Part shown: one piece after another, positions 17,296 through 28,723 of the stretch
Layout of the letters: each line of letters starts with the position of its first letter
Numbering within the stretch: position 1 is the first letter of the stretch
Origin: Hyphomicrobiaceae bacterium
GTDB taxonomy: Bacteria; Pseudomonadota; Alphaproteobacteria; Rhizobiales; Hyphomicrobiaceae
Direction of reading: 5' to 3'
Assembly: GCA_022844225.1 (NCBI GenBank)
Contig: JALHMC010000007.1
Coordinates: 1 to 64,000, forward strand
DNA: 64,000 nucleotides
Made by a program: the position numbers and the translations under genes
Notes under the pieces: generated by a model
Told to the model about the DNA's origin: nothing
What the model saw: the letters and a program-made list of their open reading frames with translations, nothing else
The model's database searches: none

Positions 17296-18123
17296 TCAGA
17301 GGCCGTAGGTTTTGCGGATGATCGTCTCGAAAACCCGCGAGGGTAACAGCGCCTTCAAGACGACGCCGGCCCGCTCGCTCGGCGTGCCAACCACCGCACG
17401 CACGGGCAATGAGCGCCGCGCGAGCAGCTTCAGCACCGCCTTGGCGATTACGTCGGGCTTTCTCGCTTCTCGCACGGCCTTGTCATAGGCGCCGACCGTC
17501 GCCTTGAAGCGTCGATGATAAACGGAGCTGGAGCCCGTCCGTTCGCCTTCGATCTGGTTCGCCGAAATGTCCGTCTGAATATCGCCCGGGTGCAGCACCG
17601 TCGCCTCGATGCCGAAGGGCGCGATCTCGACCCTCAGCGCCTGTACCATACCGTCGAGTGCAAATTTCGATGCCGAATAGTGACCGATGAACGGGAGACC
17701 GATCAGGCCGCCGATGGAGCCGACGACGATGATGCGGCCCTTGCCCGCCTGCCGCATGGCTGGCAGCACGGCCTGGAGCACACGGATGGTGCCAAGGTAG
17801 TTGGTTGCGAGCTGGCGCTCGGCTTCAGGAATGCTGACGTCCTCGATCGAGCCGGCGACCGAGATGCCAGCGCAGTGCACGAGTAAATCGATCCGCTGCT
17901 CGGCGCTCAACACCGAGCCCACCGCAGCTTCGACGGAGACATCCGAGATCACGTCGAGGGGGATGGGCGTCCACGCGGAAGGCTGTGTAACCGACGCGGC
18001 AGCGCGGCGACTGGCGCCGTAGACCCTCCAGCCGACGGAGGCCAAGCGGTCTGCGACCGCTTGGCCAATCCCTGACGAGCTGCCGGTGACGAGTGCGACG
18101 CCGACGCGCTCGCTAGCCGCCAT
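17296..18123 (-). CDS. SDR family NAD(P)-dependent oxidoreductase
   Basis: 275 residues, classical short-chain dehydrogenase. The cofactor motif T-G-S-S-S-G-I-G lies near residues 14-21, the structural N-Y-L-G-T motif in the middle, and the catalytic Y-S-A-S-K (Tyr and Lys) near 150. A Ser upstream of it (G-S-I-G-G) completes the triad. It sits between the serine palmitoyltransferase-like gene and the thiolase-like gene on the same strand, so reduction of a 3-keto long-chain product is plausible, as 3-ketosphinganine reductases are SDRs. Substrate is otherwise open. Confidence 0.87.
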   Translation of the reverse strand: MAASERVGVALVTGSSSGIGQAVADRLASVGWRVYGASRRAAASVTQPSAWTPIPLDVISDVSVEAAVGSVLSAEQRIDLLVHCAGISVAGSIEDVSIPEAERQLATNYLGTIRVLQAVLPAMRQAGKGRIIVVGSIGGLIGLPFIGHYSASKFALDGMVQALRVEIAPFGIEATVLHPGDIQTDISANQIEGERTGSSSVYHRRFKATVGAYDKAVREARKPDVIAKAVLKLLARRSLPVRAVVGTPSERAGVVLKALLPSRVFETIIRKTYGL

Positions 18124-18186
18124 AGCTGTCCCTCGAAGTTGAGGACGTCGGGCACGCCAGGGAAGCCGATAGGCTTCCCTGGGCGA

Positions 18187-19473
18187 TCAGAGTTTCGCCA
18201 TTTCGGCAGCGGTCACGTCGAGCGCCTGCTTGATTTGAGCCTCGGTGTGCGCCGACGTCAGGAAGAAACGCAGACGACCGGCTTTGAGCGGCACGCCCGG
18301 GTAGATGATCAGCGACGGGTTGACGCCGCCAGCGAACACACCGTGCCAGAGCTTGACGGCCTTCAGCACGTCGCCGGCGATCACCGGCATCATGCCGTAG
18401 CCGCGGCAAATGCCCGTGTTCAGTCCGCGCTCCTTAGCCAGGCTGAGGAAGAGCTGACCGTGCGAATGGAGCTTCGCCACGCGCTCCGGCTCGGCCTTGA
18501 TGATGCGCAGGCCGGCCAACGCTGCCGCCGTCATCGCAGGCAACAGGCCCACGGAGTAGACGAAGCCCGGAGCGGTGTGCTTCAGGACGCTGATCAGGTC
18601 GCTGTTACCGGCGATGTAGCCGCCGCATGAGGCCAATGTCTTCGACAGCGTGCCCATCCAAATGTCGATCTTACGGGCATCGACGCCGGCATGCTCGGCG
18701 ATGCCACGGCCCGTCTTGCCGAGAACGCCGAGACCGTGCGCATCGTCGACCATCAGCCACGACCCGAAGCGCTCCTTCAGCTCGATCGCGCGGGGCAGAT
18801 CGGTGACGTCGCCTTCGGTCGAGTAGAGGCCTTCGATGATGACGAGGCAGTTCCTGTGCTTGGCGCGCTCGCGCTTCAGGATGGCCTCGAGCTGATCGAA
18901 GTTGTTGTGAGGGAAGTTGATCGTTGTGGCGCGCGAGAGGCGCATGCCGATGACCGCGCTGTTGTGCACGAACTCATCGTGAATGATGAGGTCGTCCTCG
19001 GTCATGATCGAGCCAATCGTCGACACGTTGGCAGCATGACCACTGACGAACAGAAGCGCTGCATCGACACCCAAGAACTCGGAGATCTCGCGCTCGAGTT
19101 CGTGATGCAACGGCGTCTCACCGGCTACCATGCGGCTTGCCGACGTGCACGGGCCGAAGCGGTCGATCGCGTCCTTCATCGCCTGCGCGACGGCGGGCTC
19201 CTGGTTCAGACCCAGGTAGTCGCACCAGGCGAAGTTCAGCTTCTCCTCGCCCTTGATGGTCGTGAAGTTGCCGTGCGCCTCTTCGATGGTGCGGAAGAAC
19301 GGCGACTTGACGCCGAACATGTTCCCGACCGATTCCCAGTTCTTAAGGGATTTGTAGGCCGGCAGGTCCGAGAACTTGCTCCCCGGATAGCTGGCGACCT
19401 CACCCTCGGCCCGGGAGCCGCTCCACTTGCCGACAGTCGCAGCCAACCTTTTGTTCCAGGACGTTGTTGCCAT
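18187..19473 (-). CDS. Alpha-oxoamine synthase family PLP enzyme, serine palmitoyltransferase-like
   Basis: 428 residues. The fold-type I aminotransferase signature is complete: D-D-A-H-G-L-G (Asp243, His246) and the PLP lysine in G-T-L-S-K-T (Lys278). The family (AONS, KBL, ALAS, SPT) condenses an amino acid with an acyl thioester. An N-terminal stretch of about 70 residues before the core and the S-P-F-F-R-x-I segment resemble bacterial serine palmitoyltransferase-like proteins more than BioF. The ATG at 19473 follows AAGAGGAA; a longer reading upstream lacks support. With the SDR and membrane hydroxylase downstream it could start a sphingolipid-like pathway, but other aminoketone products are possible. 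Confidence 0.85.
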   Translation of the reverse strand: MATTSWNKRLAATVGKWSGSRAEGEVASYPGSKFSDLPAYKSLKNWESVGNMFGVKSPFFRTIEEAHGNFTTIKGEEKLNFAWCDYLGLNQEPAVAQAMKDAIDRFGPCTSASRMVAGETPLHHELEREISEFLGVDAALLFVSGHAANVSTIGSIMTEDDLIIHDEFVHNSAVIGMRLSRATTINFPHNNFDQLEAILKRERAKHRNCLVIIEGLYSTEGDVTDLPRAIELKERFGSWLMVDDAHGLGVLGKTGRGIAEHAGVDARKIDIWMGTLSKTLASCGGYIAGNSDLISVLKHTAPGFVYSVGLLPAMTAAALAGLRIIKAEPERVAKLHSHGQLFLSLAKERGLNTGICRGYGMMPVIAGDVLKAVKLWHGVFAGGVNPSLIIYPGVPLKAGRLRFFLTSAHTEAQIKQALDVTAAEMAKL

Positions 19474-19970
19474 TCGTTCCTCTTGCCGACGCGATACCGG
19501 GGCGTGTGCTCGCGGCCTCATTCAAATTGAGACGCTGCCTACACGCTCCATTCAAGACGTATGCCGTTGCCAACGGAGCTGATAGCCCCCGGGCACGGTA
19601 AATTGCCGACCCTCAACGGGTCACTAACACCCGCAGGCGAACTGACAGGCAAATCGCGTTTTGATAGAAGGTTAACAACGCCGTAGACGGGCACTGTGCC
19701 TTCGCCTCTACCTGTTGCCGCCCGCAACGCACTCACGCTGGACACTCCGAACCGCAAACGCGCGGCCGCTGAAGGTGGACGAGCGGACACACCGCTACAT
19801 CACGAGATGTACGGATCGATCGCCAGACGATTTTGGGGATGTAGTGACAGTGCTCGTGATCCGCAAAGGGGCGCGACATCTTGGACCTCTCCCTTCGATC
19901 AGGAAAAAAGCATCCGAGAACGAGCAACAACTTGCACAACACGCGGTGGACTTCAGCGGATCGGAAGTCG
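19474..19970. other. Intergenic region between PLP enzyme and tRNA-Glu, no gene seen
   Basis: About 500 bases, more AT-rich than the flanking genes. It should hold the promoter of the leftward PLP enzyme gene. No convincing coding frame, repeat or RNA fold was recognised. Confidence 0.5.
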
Positions 19971-20046
19971 TGGCGCCCCGTAGGGGTTTCGAACCCCTGT
20001 TCCCAACGTGAGAGGCTGGTGTCCTAGGCCACTAGACGAACGGGGC
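19971..20046 (-). tRNA. tRNA-Glu (anticodon CTC)
   Basis: 76 nucleotides with an encoded CCA end. The acceptor stem GCCCCGT/ACGGGGC, D arm, a 5-bp anticodon stem (CCAGC/GTTGG) and a T arm with GGTTCGAAACC all fold well. The 7-base anticodon loop CTCTCAC places CTC at positions 34-36, reading GAG codons. The 5' part (GTCTAGTGGCCTAGGACACC) is typical of bacterial tRNA-Glu. Confidence 0.95.
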
Positions 20047-20178
20047 AGCGCCGCTGTCGTATAGGGAAGTGTCACGCAGGTGGCAAGCACTCTCTTGAAC
20101 CGTCTGAACCGTCGATACTGACGGTCAAGAGGGGTGATTTCAGAGCAGAGCGGATGGGGGCGCATCGCGCAGCTGCGA

Positions 20179-20568
20179 TCAACGGCCTCCCTCTTCAACG
20201 ATTGGCAGGGTCACCGCACCGCCGCCCGGGACGAGATCGACGATGCGAATGCCGCTTCCCGCAGGGCCATCGTAATGGACGGCGAGGCGGTTGCCCGACA
20301 GCGCCAGATGCTTGATGACCGCACCTTTCGGAAGCGCCAAACCGGCGGGGGCGACAAGCGGTGCCACGCCCGACGCAACGGCGGCGGCCGGTGGTGGCGG
20401 TGCCGAGTTGACAAGGTAGATGATGCGGCCGATCACGGTTGTGAACCCGACCAGCAGGATGACGCCCATGCCGATCACGGCGATTTTCAAAAGCCGCAGC
20501 TGCGAGGGGGTGTACATCGGGGGGATGTCGGCCCCTGTTTCAGGATCGCCGCCAGGTGAATTCTGCAT
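20179..20568 (-). CDS. DUF6476 family small membrane protein
   Basis: 129 residues. One transmembrane helix (about 26-50) separates a short Pro-rich N-terminal tail from a C-terminal domain with a repeated beta-strand feel (G-A-V-I-K-H-L-A-L-S-G-N-R-L-A-V-H-Y) ending in I-V-D-L. This is the alphaproteobacterial DUF6476 pattern, and the gene is divergent from an RluA-type gene, a common arrangement. Function unknown. Confidence 0.8.
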   Translation of the reverse strand: MQNSPGGDPETGADIPPMYTPSQLRLLKIAVIGMGVILLVGFTTVIGRIIYLVNSAPPPPAAAVASGVAPLVAPAGLALPKGAVIKHLALSGNRLAVHYDGPAGSGIRIVDLVPGGGAVTLPIVEEGGR

Positions 20569-20658
20569 CGCTTGCTCTGAGATCCTGTCGCTTGTGCGGC
20601 AGCTGCATTTTCATCCCTCGCCGCCACACCGCGCGGCACTGCGAAGGCGGCTCGGGTC

Positions 20659-21723
20659 ATGACGCCGATACTCGCTGAATCTTCCGATTACGCGCCCTTT
20701 GAAGTGACCATCCCGCCGGAAGCCCATGGACTGCGTCTCGATCGCGCACTCGCCGACGCGGTCCCCAGCCTGTCGCGCTCGCGTCTACAGGGCCTCATTC
20801 GAGATGGCGCGGTCGCGTTCGACGGCGCGACGATAAGTGACCCGGGCCGAAGGGTCAAACCGGGCGAGCGCTTCACAATCGTGGTGCCTCCCGCGGAGCC
20901 GGCCGTGCCGAAGCCGGAGAGCATGGCGCTCGCGATCGTCTACGAGGACGAGGACGTGATCGTCGTCGACAAACCTGCCGGTCTCGTCGTCCACCCCGCA
21001 GCAGGCCACGAGAGCGGCACCTTGGTCAATGCGCTCATCGCGCACTGCGGCGACAGCCTGTCGGGCATCGGCGGGGTGCGGCGGCCGGGCATCGTCCATC
21101 GCCTCGACAAGGACACGAGCGGCCTACTGATCGTCGCGAAGACAGACCGCGCGCACCAGTCACTTTCTGCCCAATTCCACGCGCATGGGGCAGACGGGCG
21201 GCTCGAGCGGCGCTATCTGGCACTGGTCTGGGGAGGACCGGTGCGCCAACATGGCACAATCGACGCGCCGCTGGGTCGAAGCCGAACGAGCCGCACCAAG
21301 ATCGCGGTGACCCGCAGCGACGACGGAAGGCGGGCGGTCACACATTTCGAGGTTCTGGAGCGCTTCAACGCGGCGGACGGCAAGCCCCTGGCCGCTCTCC
21401 TGGCACTGACGCTCGAGACCGGGCGCACGCATCAGATCAGGGTGCACATGGCCCACGCCGGCCATCCCGTCATGGCCGATCCGGTTTACGCCACGGGCTT
21501 CCAGACCAGCGCCAGTCGGCTCGGGACCGAAGCCCGCACGGCGCTCGCACGACTTGACCGGCAGGCGTTGCATGCGGCATTCTTAACGGTGGAGCACCCC
21601 GTAACAGCGAAGCGAATGGCATTCGAAAGCCTGCTTCCGGCCGATATCCAGTCCCTGCTGGACGGCCTTCGTCACGATGGATCGCTTAAACCGTCTGTAC
21701 CTCAGAAAAAGCGACGGATTTGA
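20659..21723 (+). CDS. RluA family 23S rRNA/tRNA pseudouridine synthase
   Basis: 354 residues. An S4 RNA-binding domain (about 24-75) precedes the catalytic domain with the family motif H-R-L-D-K-D-T-S-G at 147-155, where Asp150 is the nucleophile. Later motifs include R-R-Y-L-A-L-V-W-G and G-R-T-H-Q-I-R-V-H, the latter typical of RluD/RluC-like enzymes. It isomerises specific uridines, most likely in 23S rRNA. Its divergent neighbour is DUF6476 and rpoH follows on the same strand about 300 bases later. Confidence 0.93.
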   Translation: MTPILAESSDYAPFEVTIPPEAHGLRLDRALADAVPSLSRSRLQGLIRDGAVAFDGATISDPGRRVKPGERFTIVVPPAEPAVPKPESMALAIVYEDEDVIVVDKPAGLVVHPAAGHESGTLVNALIAHCGDSLSGIGGVRRPGIVHRLDKDTSGLLIVAKTDRAHQSLSAQFHAHGADGRLERRYLALVWGGPVRQHGTIDAPLGRSRTSRTKIAVTRSDDGRRAVTHFEVLERFNAADGKPLAALLALTLETGRTHQIRVHMAHAGHPVMADPVYATGFQTSASRLGTEARTALARLDRQALHAAFLTVEHPVTAKRMAFESLLPADIQSLLDGLRHDGSLKPSVPQKKRRI

Positions 21724-21910
21724 GCTGACGTCCCGTTAGGTTCTCGAATAATGAGCCGAGCGGGGTGAACCGAATGGTCGGATGGAACGTCTTGACAAGC
21801 ATAGGGGGACATACGCGGTGCATCAGTCCGCCTTAGGCCTTATTACTCTCACGAAGCCGTGATGGGTGGTGAAGCCGGTACACGGGAACGTGGTTTGTGA
21901 TTGATGTTCA

Positions 21911-21932
21911 GCAGGACTAGAGCTTGTCCTGC
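21911..21932 (+). promoter_or_regulatory. Stem-loop in the rpoH leader
   Basis: A perfect 7-bp inverted repeat (GCAGGAC/GTCCTGC) with an 8-base loop lies about 90 bases before the rpoH start. rpoH leaders in proteobacteria often fold to control translation with temperature; whether this hairpin does so is only a guess. No clear sigma-70 promoter could be assigned in the 296-base gap. Confidence 0.4.
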
Positions 21933-22019
21933 CCTCTCCAGCATGTCGCTGAGGAGGAGAAACAGCTCGAAGGGAGCAGCTACAGGCCTTCACATGGGGG
22001 CAGCTGGGCTGAGTACAAG

Positions 22020-22907
22020 ATGGCAACCAAGGCTCTTCCGACGATTGCCGGTGGATCCGGCGGCCTCGCGCGGTATCTCGAGGAGATCCGCCGCTTTCCC
22101 ATGCTGGAGCCCGGCGAGGAGTACATGCTCGCCAAGCGATGGCAGGAGCACCAGGATTCTGAGGCCGCGCAAAGGCTAGTCACGTCGCATCTCCGGCTCG
22201 TGGCGCGGATTGCCATGGGCTACCGCGGCTATGGTCTGCCGATCGGCGAGGTCATCTCCGAGGGCAACGTCGGCCTGATGCAGGCGGTCAAGCGCTTCGA
22301 GGCCGATCGCGGCTTCCGTTTGGCGACCTACGCGATGTGGTGGATCCGCGCGTCGATCCAGGAGTACATCCTGCGCTCGTGGAGCCTCGTCAAAATGGGC
22401 ACCACCGCGGCCCAGAAGAAGCTGTTCTTCAACTTGCGCCGTGTGAAGGGCCAAATCCAGGCGCTCGAGGAAGGCGACCTCAAGCCAGAGCAGGTGAAGC
22501 AGATCGCGACCAAGCTCGGCGTGCCCGAGGAAGACGTGATCTCGATGAACCGCCGCCTTTCGGGCGATGCGCCGCTCAATGCGCCCGTGCGCAATGATGG
22601 CGAATCCGGCGAATGGCAGGACTGGCTCGTCGACGACACGCCGAATCAGGAGGAGCGTCTCGCTGAGAGTGAGGAGATGTCGAGGCGCAGATCGTACCTC
22701 ACGAACGCCATGTCGAGCCTCAACGAACGCGAGAAGCGCATCTTCGAGGCGCGGCGGCTGAGGGACGACCCGGCGACGTTGGAAGATCTCTCGGCCGAGT
22801 TCGGTGTCAGCCGGGAGCGCATCCGCCAGATCGAGGTTCGCGCCTTCGAGAAGGTGCAGCGCGCCGTGCAGCAGTCCGCGAAAGGCGACCGGCTAGAAGC
22901 CGTCTGA
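22020..22907 (+). CDS. rpoH: RNA polymerase heat-shock sigma factor RpoH (sigma-32)
   Basis: 295 residues, normal length. Region 2 is well kept (L-R-L-V-A-R-I-A-x-x-Y and T-Y-A-M-W-W-I-R-A-S-I-Q-E-Y-I-L-R-S-W), followed by the RpoH box Q-K-K-L-F-F-N-L-R at 132-140, which separates RpoH from RpoD. Region 4 ends with the helix-turn-helix L-S-A-E-F-G-V-S-R-E-R-I-R-Q-I-E. The protein directs transcription of heat-shock genes. The ATG at 22020 gives the standard N terminus (G-G-L-A-R-Y-L-E-E-I-R-R-F-P-M-L-E-P) and has only a weak ribosome-binding site, in line with translational control. Confidence 0.95.
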   Translation: MATKALPTIAGGSGGLARYLEEIRRFPMLEPGEEYMLAKRWQEHQDSEAAQRLVTSHLRLVARIAMGYRGYGLPIGEVISEGNVGLMQAVKRFEADRGFRLATYAMWWIRASIQEYILRSWSLVKMGTTAAQKKLFFNLRRVKGQIQALEEGDLKPEQVKQIATKLGVPEEDVISMNRRLSGDAPLNAPVRNDGESGEWQDWLVDDTPNQEERLAESEEMSRRRSYLTNAMSSLNEREKRIFEARRLRDDPATLEDLSAEFGVSRERIRQIEVRAFEKVQRAVQQSAKGDRLEAV

Positions 22908-22934
22908 TCCGGCACTCGCAGCGAATCAACGCGT

Positions 22935-22966
22935 GCGCCGGCCTCCGAAAGGGGCCGGCGCTTTGC
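22935..22966 (+). terminator. Intrinsic terminator after rpoH
   Basis: A 9-bp GC-rich perfect stem (GCGCCGGCC/GGCCGGCGC) with a 9-base loop starts 28 bases after the rpoH stop and is followed by TTTGCTTTG. Confidence 0.75.
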
Positions 22967-23066
22967 TTTGTGCCCGCATGTCTGCTGTTCCCACCGGTAT
23001 CAGGTTGGCGTTACGCTCATCGAAGGGAGTACGCTCGCAGAGAGACGTGGAACGGGAGTGGGTACC

Positions 23067-23918
23067 ATGGGTAAGCTCGACGGCCGTATCGCTATCGTGA
23101 CCGGGGCGAGCCGGGGCATCGGTGAAGAGATCGCCAAGCTCTTCGCTGCCGAGGGCGCGCGGATCATATGCGCGGCGCGAACCCTCAACGAGGGCGATCA
23201 CAGGATGCTGACGGGCTCGCTTGCGGGGACCGTCGCCCAGATCGAGAAGGCCGGCGGCAAGGCGTTGGCCGTCGCAGTCGACGTCTCCAAGGTGGAGGAG
23301 TGCGAGCGACTGGTGACTGCGGCCGAGCAGGCCTTCGGCGTGCCGGACATCCTCGTCAACAATGCGGCGCTGACCTATTACAAGAACATCATCGACTACA
23401 ATCCGAAGCACTGGGCGAAGGCGTTCGAGGTCAACGTCCACGCCCCGTTCAACCTGTCGCGACTGGTTCTACCGGGGATGTTGCGCATTGGCCGCGGCTC
23501 GATCGTGAACATTTCCTCGGGTTCGGCGATCGGGCCGGGACGGGCGCCGTTCGTGGGTGCGAGGCCTGTGCAGGGCGGCACGATGTACGGCGCCACCAAG
23601 GCGGCGCTCGAGCGCTTCACCCAGGGGCTCGCCCAGGAGGTGCACGCGAATGGGCTTTCTGTCACTGCCCTCTCGCCGTCGCAGACCGTGGCGACGCCGG
23701 GGACCGTTTATCACAAGCTGATGGCCAGCATGGACGATCCACGGGGCGAGCCGATGAGCTACATGGCTCGCGCCGCGCTGCTTCTTGCCAGCGAGCCTGC
23801 GTCCACGGTCAACGGCCGCGTGACCTACAGCCAACAGATTCTCGGCGAGTATGGCTTGATCGAGAACCCCAAGGGTCGCGGTGTCGAGACGAAAGGCTCT
23901 GGATACAGCCAGATTTGA
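23067..23918 (+). CDS. SDR family oxidoreductase
   Basis: 283 residues. The N-terminal cofactor motif T-G-A-S-R-G-I-G lies at about 12-19, N-N-A-A-L near 100, and the catalytic Y-G-A-T-K at about 175. A ~20-residue insertion before the catalytic Tyr (P-G-R-A-P-F-V-G-A-R-P-V-Q-G-G) is longer than in typical SDRs. The ATG at 23067 follows GGGAGTGGG; longer upstream readings have no support. Substrate unknown. It stands alone between the rpoH terminator and the convergent ATP synthase operon. Confidence 0.87.
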   Translation: MGKLDGRIAIVTGASRGIGEEIAKLFAAEGARIICAARTLNEGDHRMLTGSLAGTVAQIEKAGGKALAVAVDVSKVEECERLVTAAEQAFGVPDILVNNAALTYYKNIIDYNPKHWAKAFEVNVHAPFNLSRLVLPGMLRIGRGSIVNISSGSAIGPGRAPFVGARPVQGGTMYGATKAALERFTQGLAQEVHANGLSVTALSPSQTVATPGTVYHKLMASMDDPRGEPMSYMARAALLLASEPASTVNGRVTYSQQILGEYGLIENPKGRGVETKGSGYSQI

Positions 23919-23931
23919 GCGCGCAAGCACT

Positions 23932-23957
23932 CGCCCTCATCATAAGCGGTGAGGGCG
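23932..23957. terminator. Hairpin between convergent SDR and atpC genes
   Basis: An 8-bp perfect stem (CGCCCTCA/TGAGGGCG) with a 10-base loop lies 14 bases past the SDR stop. There is no T tract, so it may act as a weak terminator or as an mRNA 3' end stabiliser. Confidence 0.4.
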
Positions 23958-24016
23958 CTCACCCGACGCGCCAGCGCGGAGGGCGCGGCGATCACCGTCA
24001 CCGAAGATGGACGTCG

Positions 24017-24412
24017 TCAGCGCCCCGCCACGGCGCGGAGCTGAGCGATCGCATCCTCGGCCGCCAGACGCTCGCTATCGTCCTTCGAACCTGCCAGCGT
24101 CGCCTCTGCCGACTTGATCTCGGCCTCGATGGCCGCACCGCGGCCTGCATCCTCGAGGTCGATCAGGTGCTGTGCAAGGATCGTAAGGCTGTCCGGCTCC
24201 ACCTCGGCGATGCCGCCGCGCACAAACACACGCCGCTCGCCCGAGGGGAGCTTGATGAACATCGTGCCCGGCCTCAGAGACGAAATGAACGGTGCATGGC
24301 CCGGGAGAACGGTAAACTGCCCATCTGCTCCCGGCACGATAACCTCGTTCGCATCAGTGGACACGAGCACGCGCTCGGGAGAGACCAGTTCGAACTTGAA
24401 AGTGCCTGCCAT
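24017..24412 (-). CDS. atpC: F1 ATP synthase epsilon subunit
   Basis: 131 residues. The N-terminal beta-sandwich (F-K-F-E-L-V-S-P-E-R near the start, then G-A-D-G-Q-F-T-V-L-P-G-H-A-P-F) and the C-terminal helical pair match the epsilon subunit. It contacts gamma and the c-ring and restrains ATP hydrolysis. It is the last gene of the leftward atpHAGD-C operon, separated from atpD by a small Cys-rich gene. Confidence 0.95.
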   Translation of the reverse strand: MAGTFKFELVSPERVLVSTDANEVIVPGADGQFTVLPGHAPFISSLRPGTMFIKLPSGERRVFVRGGIAEVEPDSLTILAQHLIDLEDAGRGAAIEAEIKSAEATLAGSKDDSERLAAEDAIAQLRAVAGR

Positions 24413-24471
24413 GCTCGCCTCGACCTGCTCTCGTTCCGTCGCATGTACCTGAGCGTCACCGGGGAGGGCGA

Positions 24472-24723
24472 TCAGGAGACCGCTTCGCCGCCGGCTTGAT
24501 TGTCTTCAGCGCCCGCCTGCAATCGCGTGCCGCAGAAGGGGCAGAAAATTATCGGTTCGAGAACGAGCGTGGGCTCGTCCTCGTCCATATCCGTGATGCC
24601 GACCGTCAAGCACAGCACCCCGTCGTCGTCGACCGTGAAGCACGGCTCGTACTCGTCGGCGGTCAGAACCGCATCGAGGGCCGAGCAGCATCCAACGCCC
24701 TTGTTCGCCGTACCGCCGGCCAT
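24472..24723 (-). CDS. Small Cys-rich (zinc-ribbon-like) protein within the atp operon
   Basis: 83 residues, not recognised as a named family. Cys pairs occur at 12-13 and in F-C-P-F-C-G-T-R-L (Cys61, Cys64), with single Cys at 28 and 38; the C-P-x-C-G pair looks like half of a zinc ribbon. The middle is acidic (T-D-M-D-E-D-E-P). The ATG at 24723 lies five bases past the atpD stop, so it is co-transcribed and probably co-translated with atpD, 59 bases before atpC. The tight spacing and intact frame make a real gene likely; any tie to ATP synthase is unproven. Confidence 0.72.
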   Translation of the reverse strand: MAGGTANKGVGCCSALDAVLTADEYEPCFTVDDDGVLCLTVGITDMDEDEPTLVLEPIIFCPFCGTRLQAGAEDNQAGGEAVS

Positions 24724-24727
24724 GCCT

Positions 24728-27074
<2,347 letters not shown>

Positions 27075-27146
27075 GGCTTCGATCCGTGGGTTGGGTCGAG
27101 GAGGGCTGAGCCGGACGAGACCCAACGAGGGCCGGCGAGAGGATTA

Positions 27147-27178
27147 GGCCGGGCTCCGCCAAAAGGCTTAACCCGGCC
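27147..27178 (-). repeat. Inverted repeat in the atpA-atpG gap
   Basis: A 7-bp GC stem (GGCCGGG/CCCGGCC) with an 18-base loop lies in the 116-base space between atpA and atpG, the widest gap in the operon. It could be a processing or mRNA-stability element; no T tract follows in either direction. Confidence 0.4.
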
Positions 27179-27190
27179 GGCGATGCTGGA

Positions 27191-28723
27191 TCAAAGAAAC
27201 TGCTTCTGCACCGTCTCGACGACGCCCTTGAGCTTGGCGGCGGTCGCGTCGGAGAGATCCTTGGACGCGCGGATATCGTCGAGAATTGCGATGTTCGGCC
27301 CGCGCAGGTTGTCGAGCAGAGCCGTCTCGAACTCCCGTACCTTGCCGAGCGCCATCGGATCGAGATAGCCGTTCGTGCCGGCCCAGATGACGCAGACCTG
27401 TTCTTCCATTTTCAGCGGCGAGAACTGTGCCTGCTTCAGGAGTTCCGTCAGTCGCGATCCGCGATTGAGGAGGCGCTGAGTCGCGGCATCGAGGTCCGAG
27501 CCGAACTGGGCGAACGCCGCCATCTCGCGATACTGGGCAAGCTCGCCCTTGATCTTGCCGGCCACCTTTTTCATCGCCTTCGTCTGGGCCGACGAGCCGA
27601 CGCGCGACACCGAGAGACCGACGTTCACGGCCGGACGGATGCCCTGATAGAACAGATCCGTTTCGAGAAAGATCTGGCCGTCCGTGATCGAGATGACGTT
27701 GGTCGGGATGTAGGCCGAAACGTCGTTGGCTTGCGTCTCGATTACGGGCAGGGCCGTCAGCGAGCCCTTACCGGCCGCGTCACCCATCTTGGCGGCGCGC
27801 TCGAGCAAGCGGGAGTGGAGATAGAACACGTCGCCCGGATATGCTTCGCGGCCCGGTGGGCGGCGCAACAGCAGGGACATCTGGCGATAGGCGACGGCCT
27901 GCTTCGAGAGATCGTCGTAGATGATGACGGCGTGCATGCCATTGTCGCGGAAGTACTCGCCCATGGCGCAGCCGGCGAACGGGGCCAGGAACTGCATCGG
28001 GGCGGGGTCCGAGGCGGTGGCGGCGACGACGATCGAATACTCGAGCGCGCCGTTCTCCTCGAGAGACTTCACGAACTGGGCCACCGTCGAGCGCTTCTGG
28101 CCGACGGCCACATAGACGCAGTAGAGCTTCTGGTCCTCGGGAGCGCCCGCGACGTTGAGCGGCTTCTGGTTCAGGATCGTATCAAGCGCGACGGCCGTCT
28201 TGCCGGTCTGACGGTCGCCGATGATGAGCTCGCGCTGGCCGCGGCCGATCGGGATCAGGGCGTCGATCGCCTTGAGTCCCGTCGCCATCGGTTCGTGGAC
28301 GGATTTGCGCGGGATGATTCCCGGCGCCTTGACGTCGACGCGGGCACGGGCCTCGGCCTTGATCGGCCCCTTGCCATCGATCGGGTTGCCGAGGGCATCA
28401 ACGACGCGGCCGAGCAAGCCCTTGCCGACGGGAACGTCCACGATGGCGCGGGTGCGCTTGACCGTATCGCCTTCCTTGATGCCACGATCGTCGCCGAACA
28501 GCACGACGCCCACGTTGTCGGCCTCCAGGTTCAGCGCCATGCCGCGCACGCCACCCGGGAATTCCACCATTTCACCGGCCTGGACGTTATCCAGTCCGTA
28601 GACGCGGGCGATGCCGTCGCCCACCGAGAGTACTTGTCCGATCTCGGAAACCTCGGCTTCCTTGCCGAAGTTCTTGATCTGCTCCTTGAGGATCGATGAG
28701 ATCTCGGAGGCCTTGATGTCCAT
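27191..28723 (-). CDS. atpA: F1 ATP synthase alpha subunit
   Basis: 510 residues, full length. N-terminal M-D-I-K-A-S-E-I-S, the nucleotide-binding G-D-R-Q-T-G-K-T loop, and the signature [13 protein letters not shown] are present. Non-catalytic nucleotide-binding subunit of F1. Its start overlaps the atpH stop (TGATG), indicating translational coupling. Confidence 0.97.
   Translation of the reverse strand: MDIKASEISSILKEQIKNFGKEAEVSEIGQVLSVGDGIARVYGLDNVQAGEMVEFPGGVRGMALNLEADNVGVVLFGDDRGIKEGDTVKRTRAIVDVPVGKGLLGRVVDALGNPIDGKGPIKAEARARVDVKAPGIIPRKSVHEPMATGLKAIDALIPIGRGQRELIIGDRQTGKTAVALDTILNQKPLNVAGAPEDQKLYCVYVAVGQKRSTVAQFVKSLEENGALEYSIVVAATASDPAPMQFLAPFAGCAMGEYFRDNGMHAVIIYDDLSKQAVAYRQMSLLLRRPPGREAYPGDVFYLHSRLLERAAKMGDAAGKGSLTALPVIETQANDVSAYIPTNVISITDGQIFLETDLFYQGIRPAVNVGLSVSRVGSSAQTKAMKKVAGKIKGELAQYREMAAFAQFGSDLDAATQRLLNRGSRLTELLKQAQFSPLKMEEQVCVIWAGTNGYLDPMALGKVREFETALLDNLRGPNIAILDDIRASKDLSDATAAKLKGVVETVQKQFL

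Noticed and set aside
19696-20011. Rightward open frames running into the tRNA-Glu region
   Set aside because: They read through the tRNA on the opposite strand and have no motif or start signal.
21792-21820. TTGACA as -35 of the rpoH promoter
   Set aside because: No acceptable -10 hexamer lies 16-18 bases downstream.
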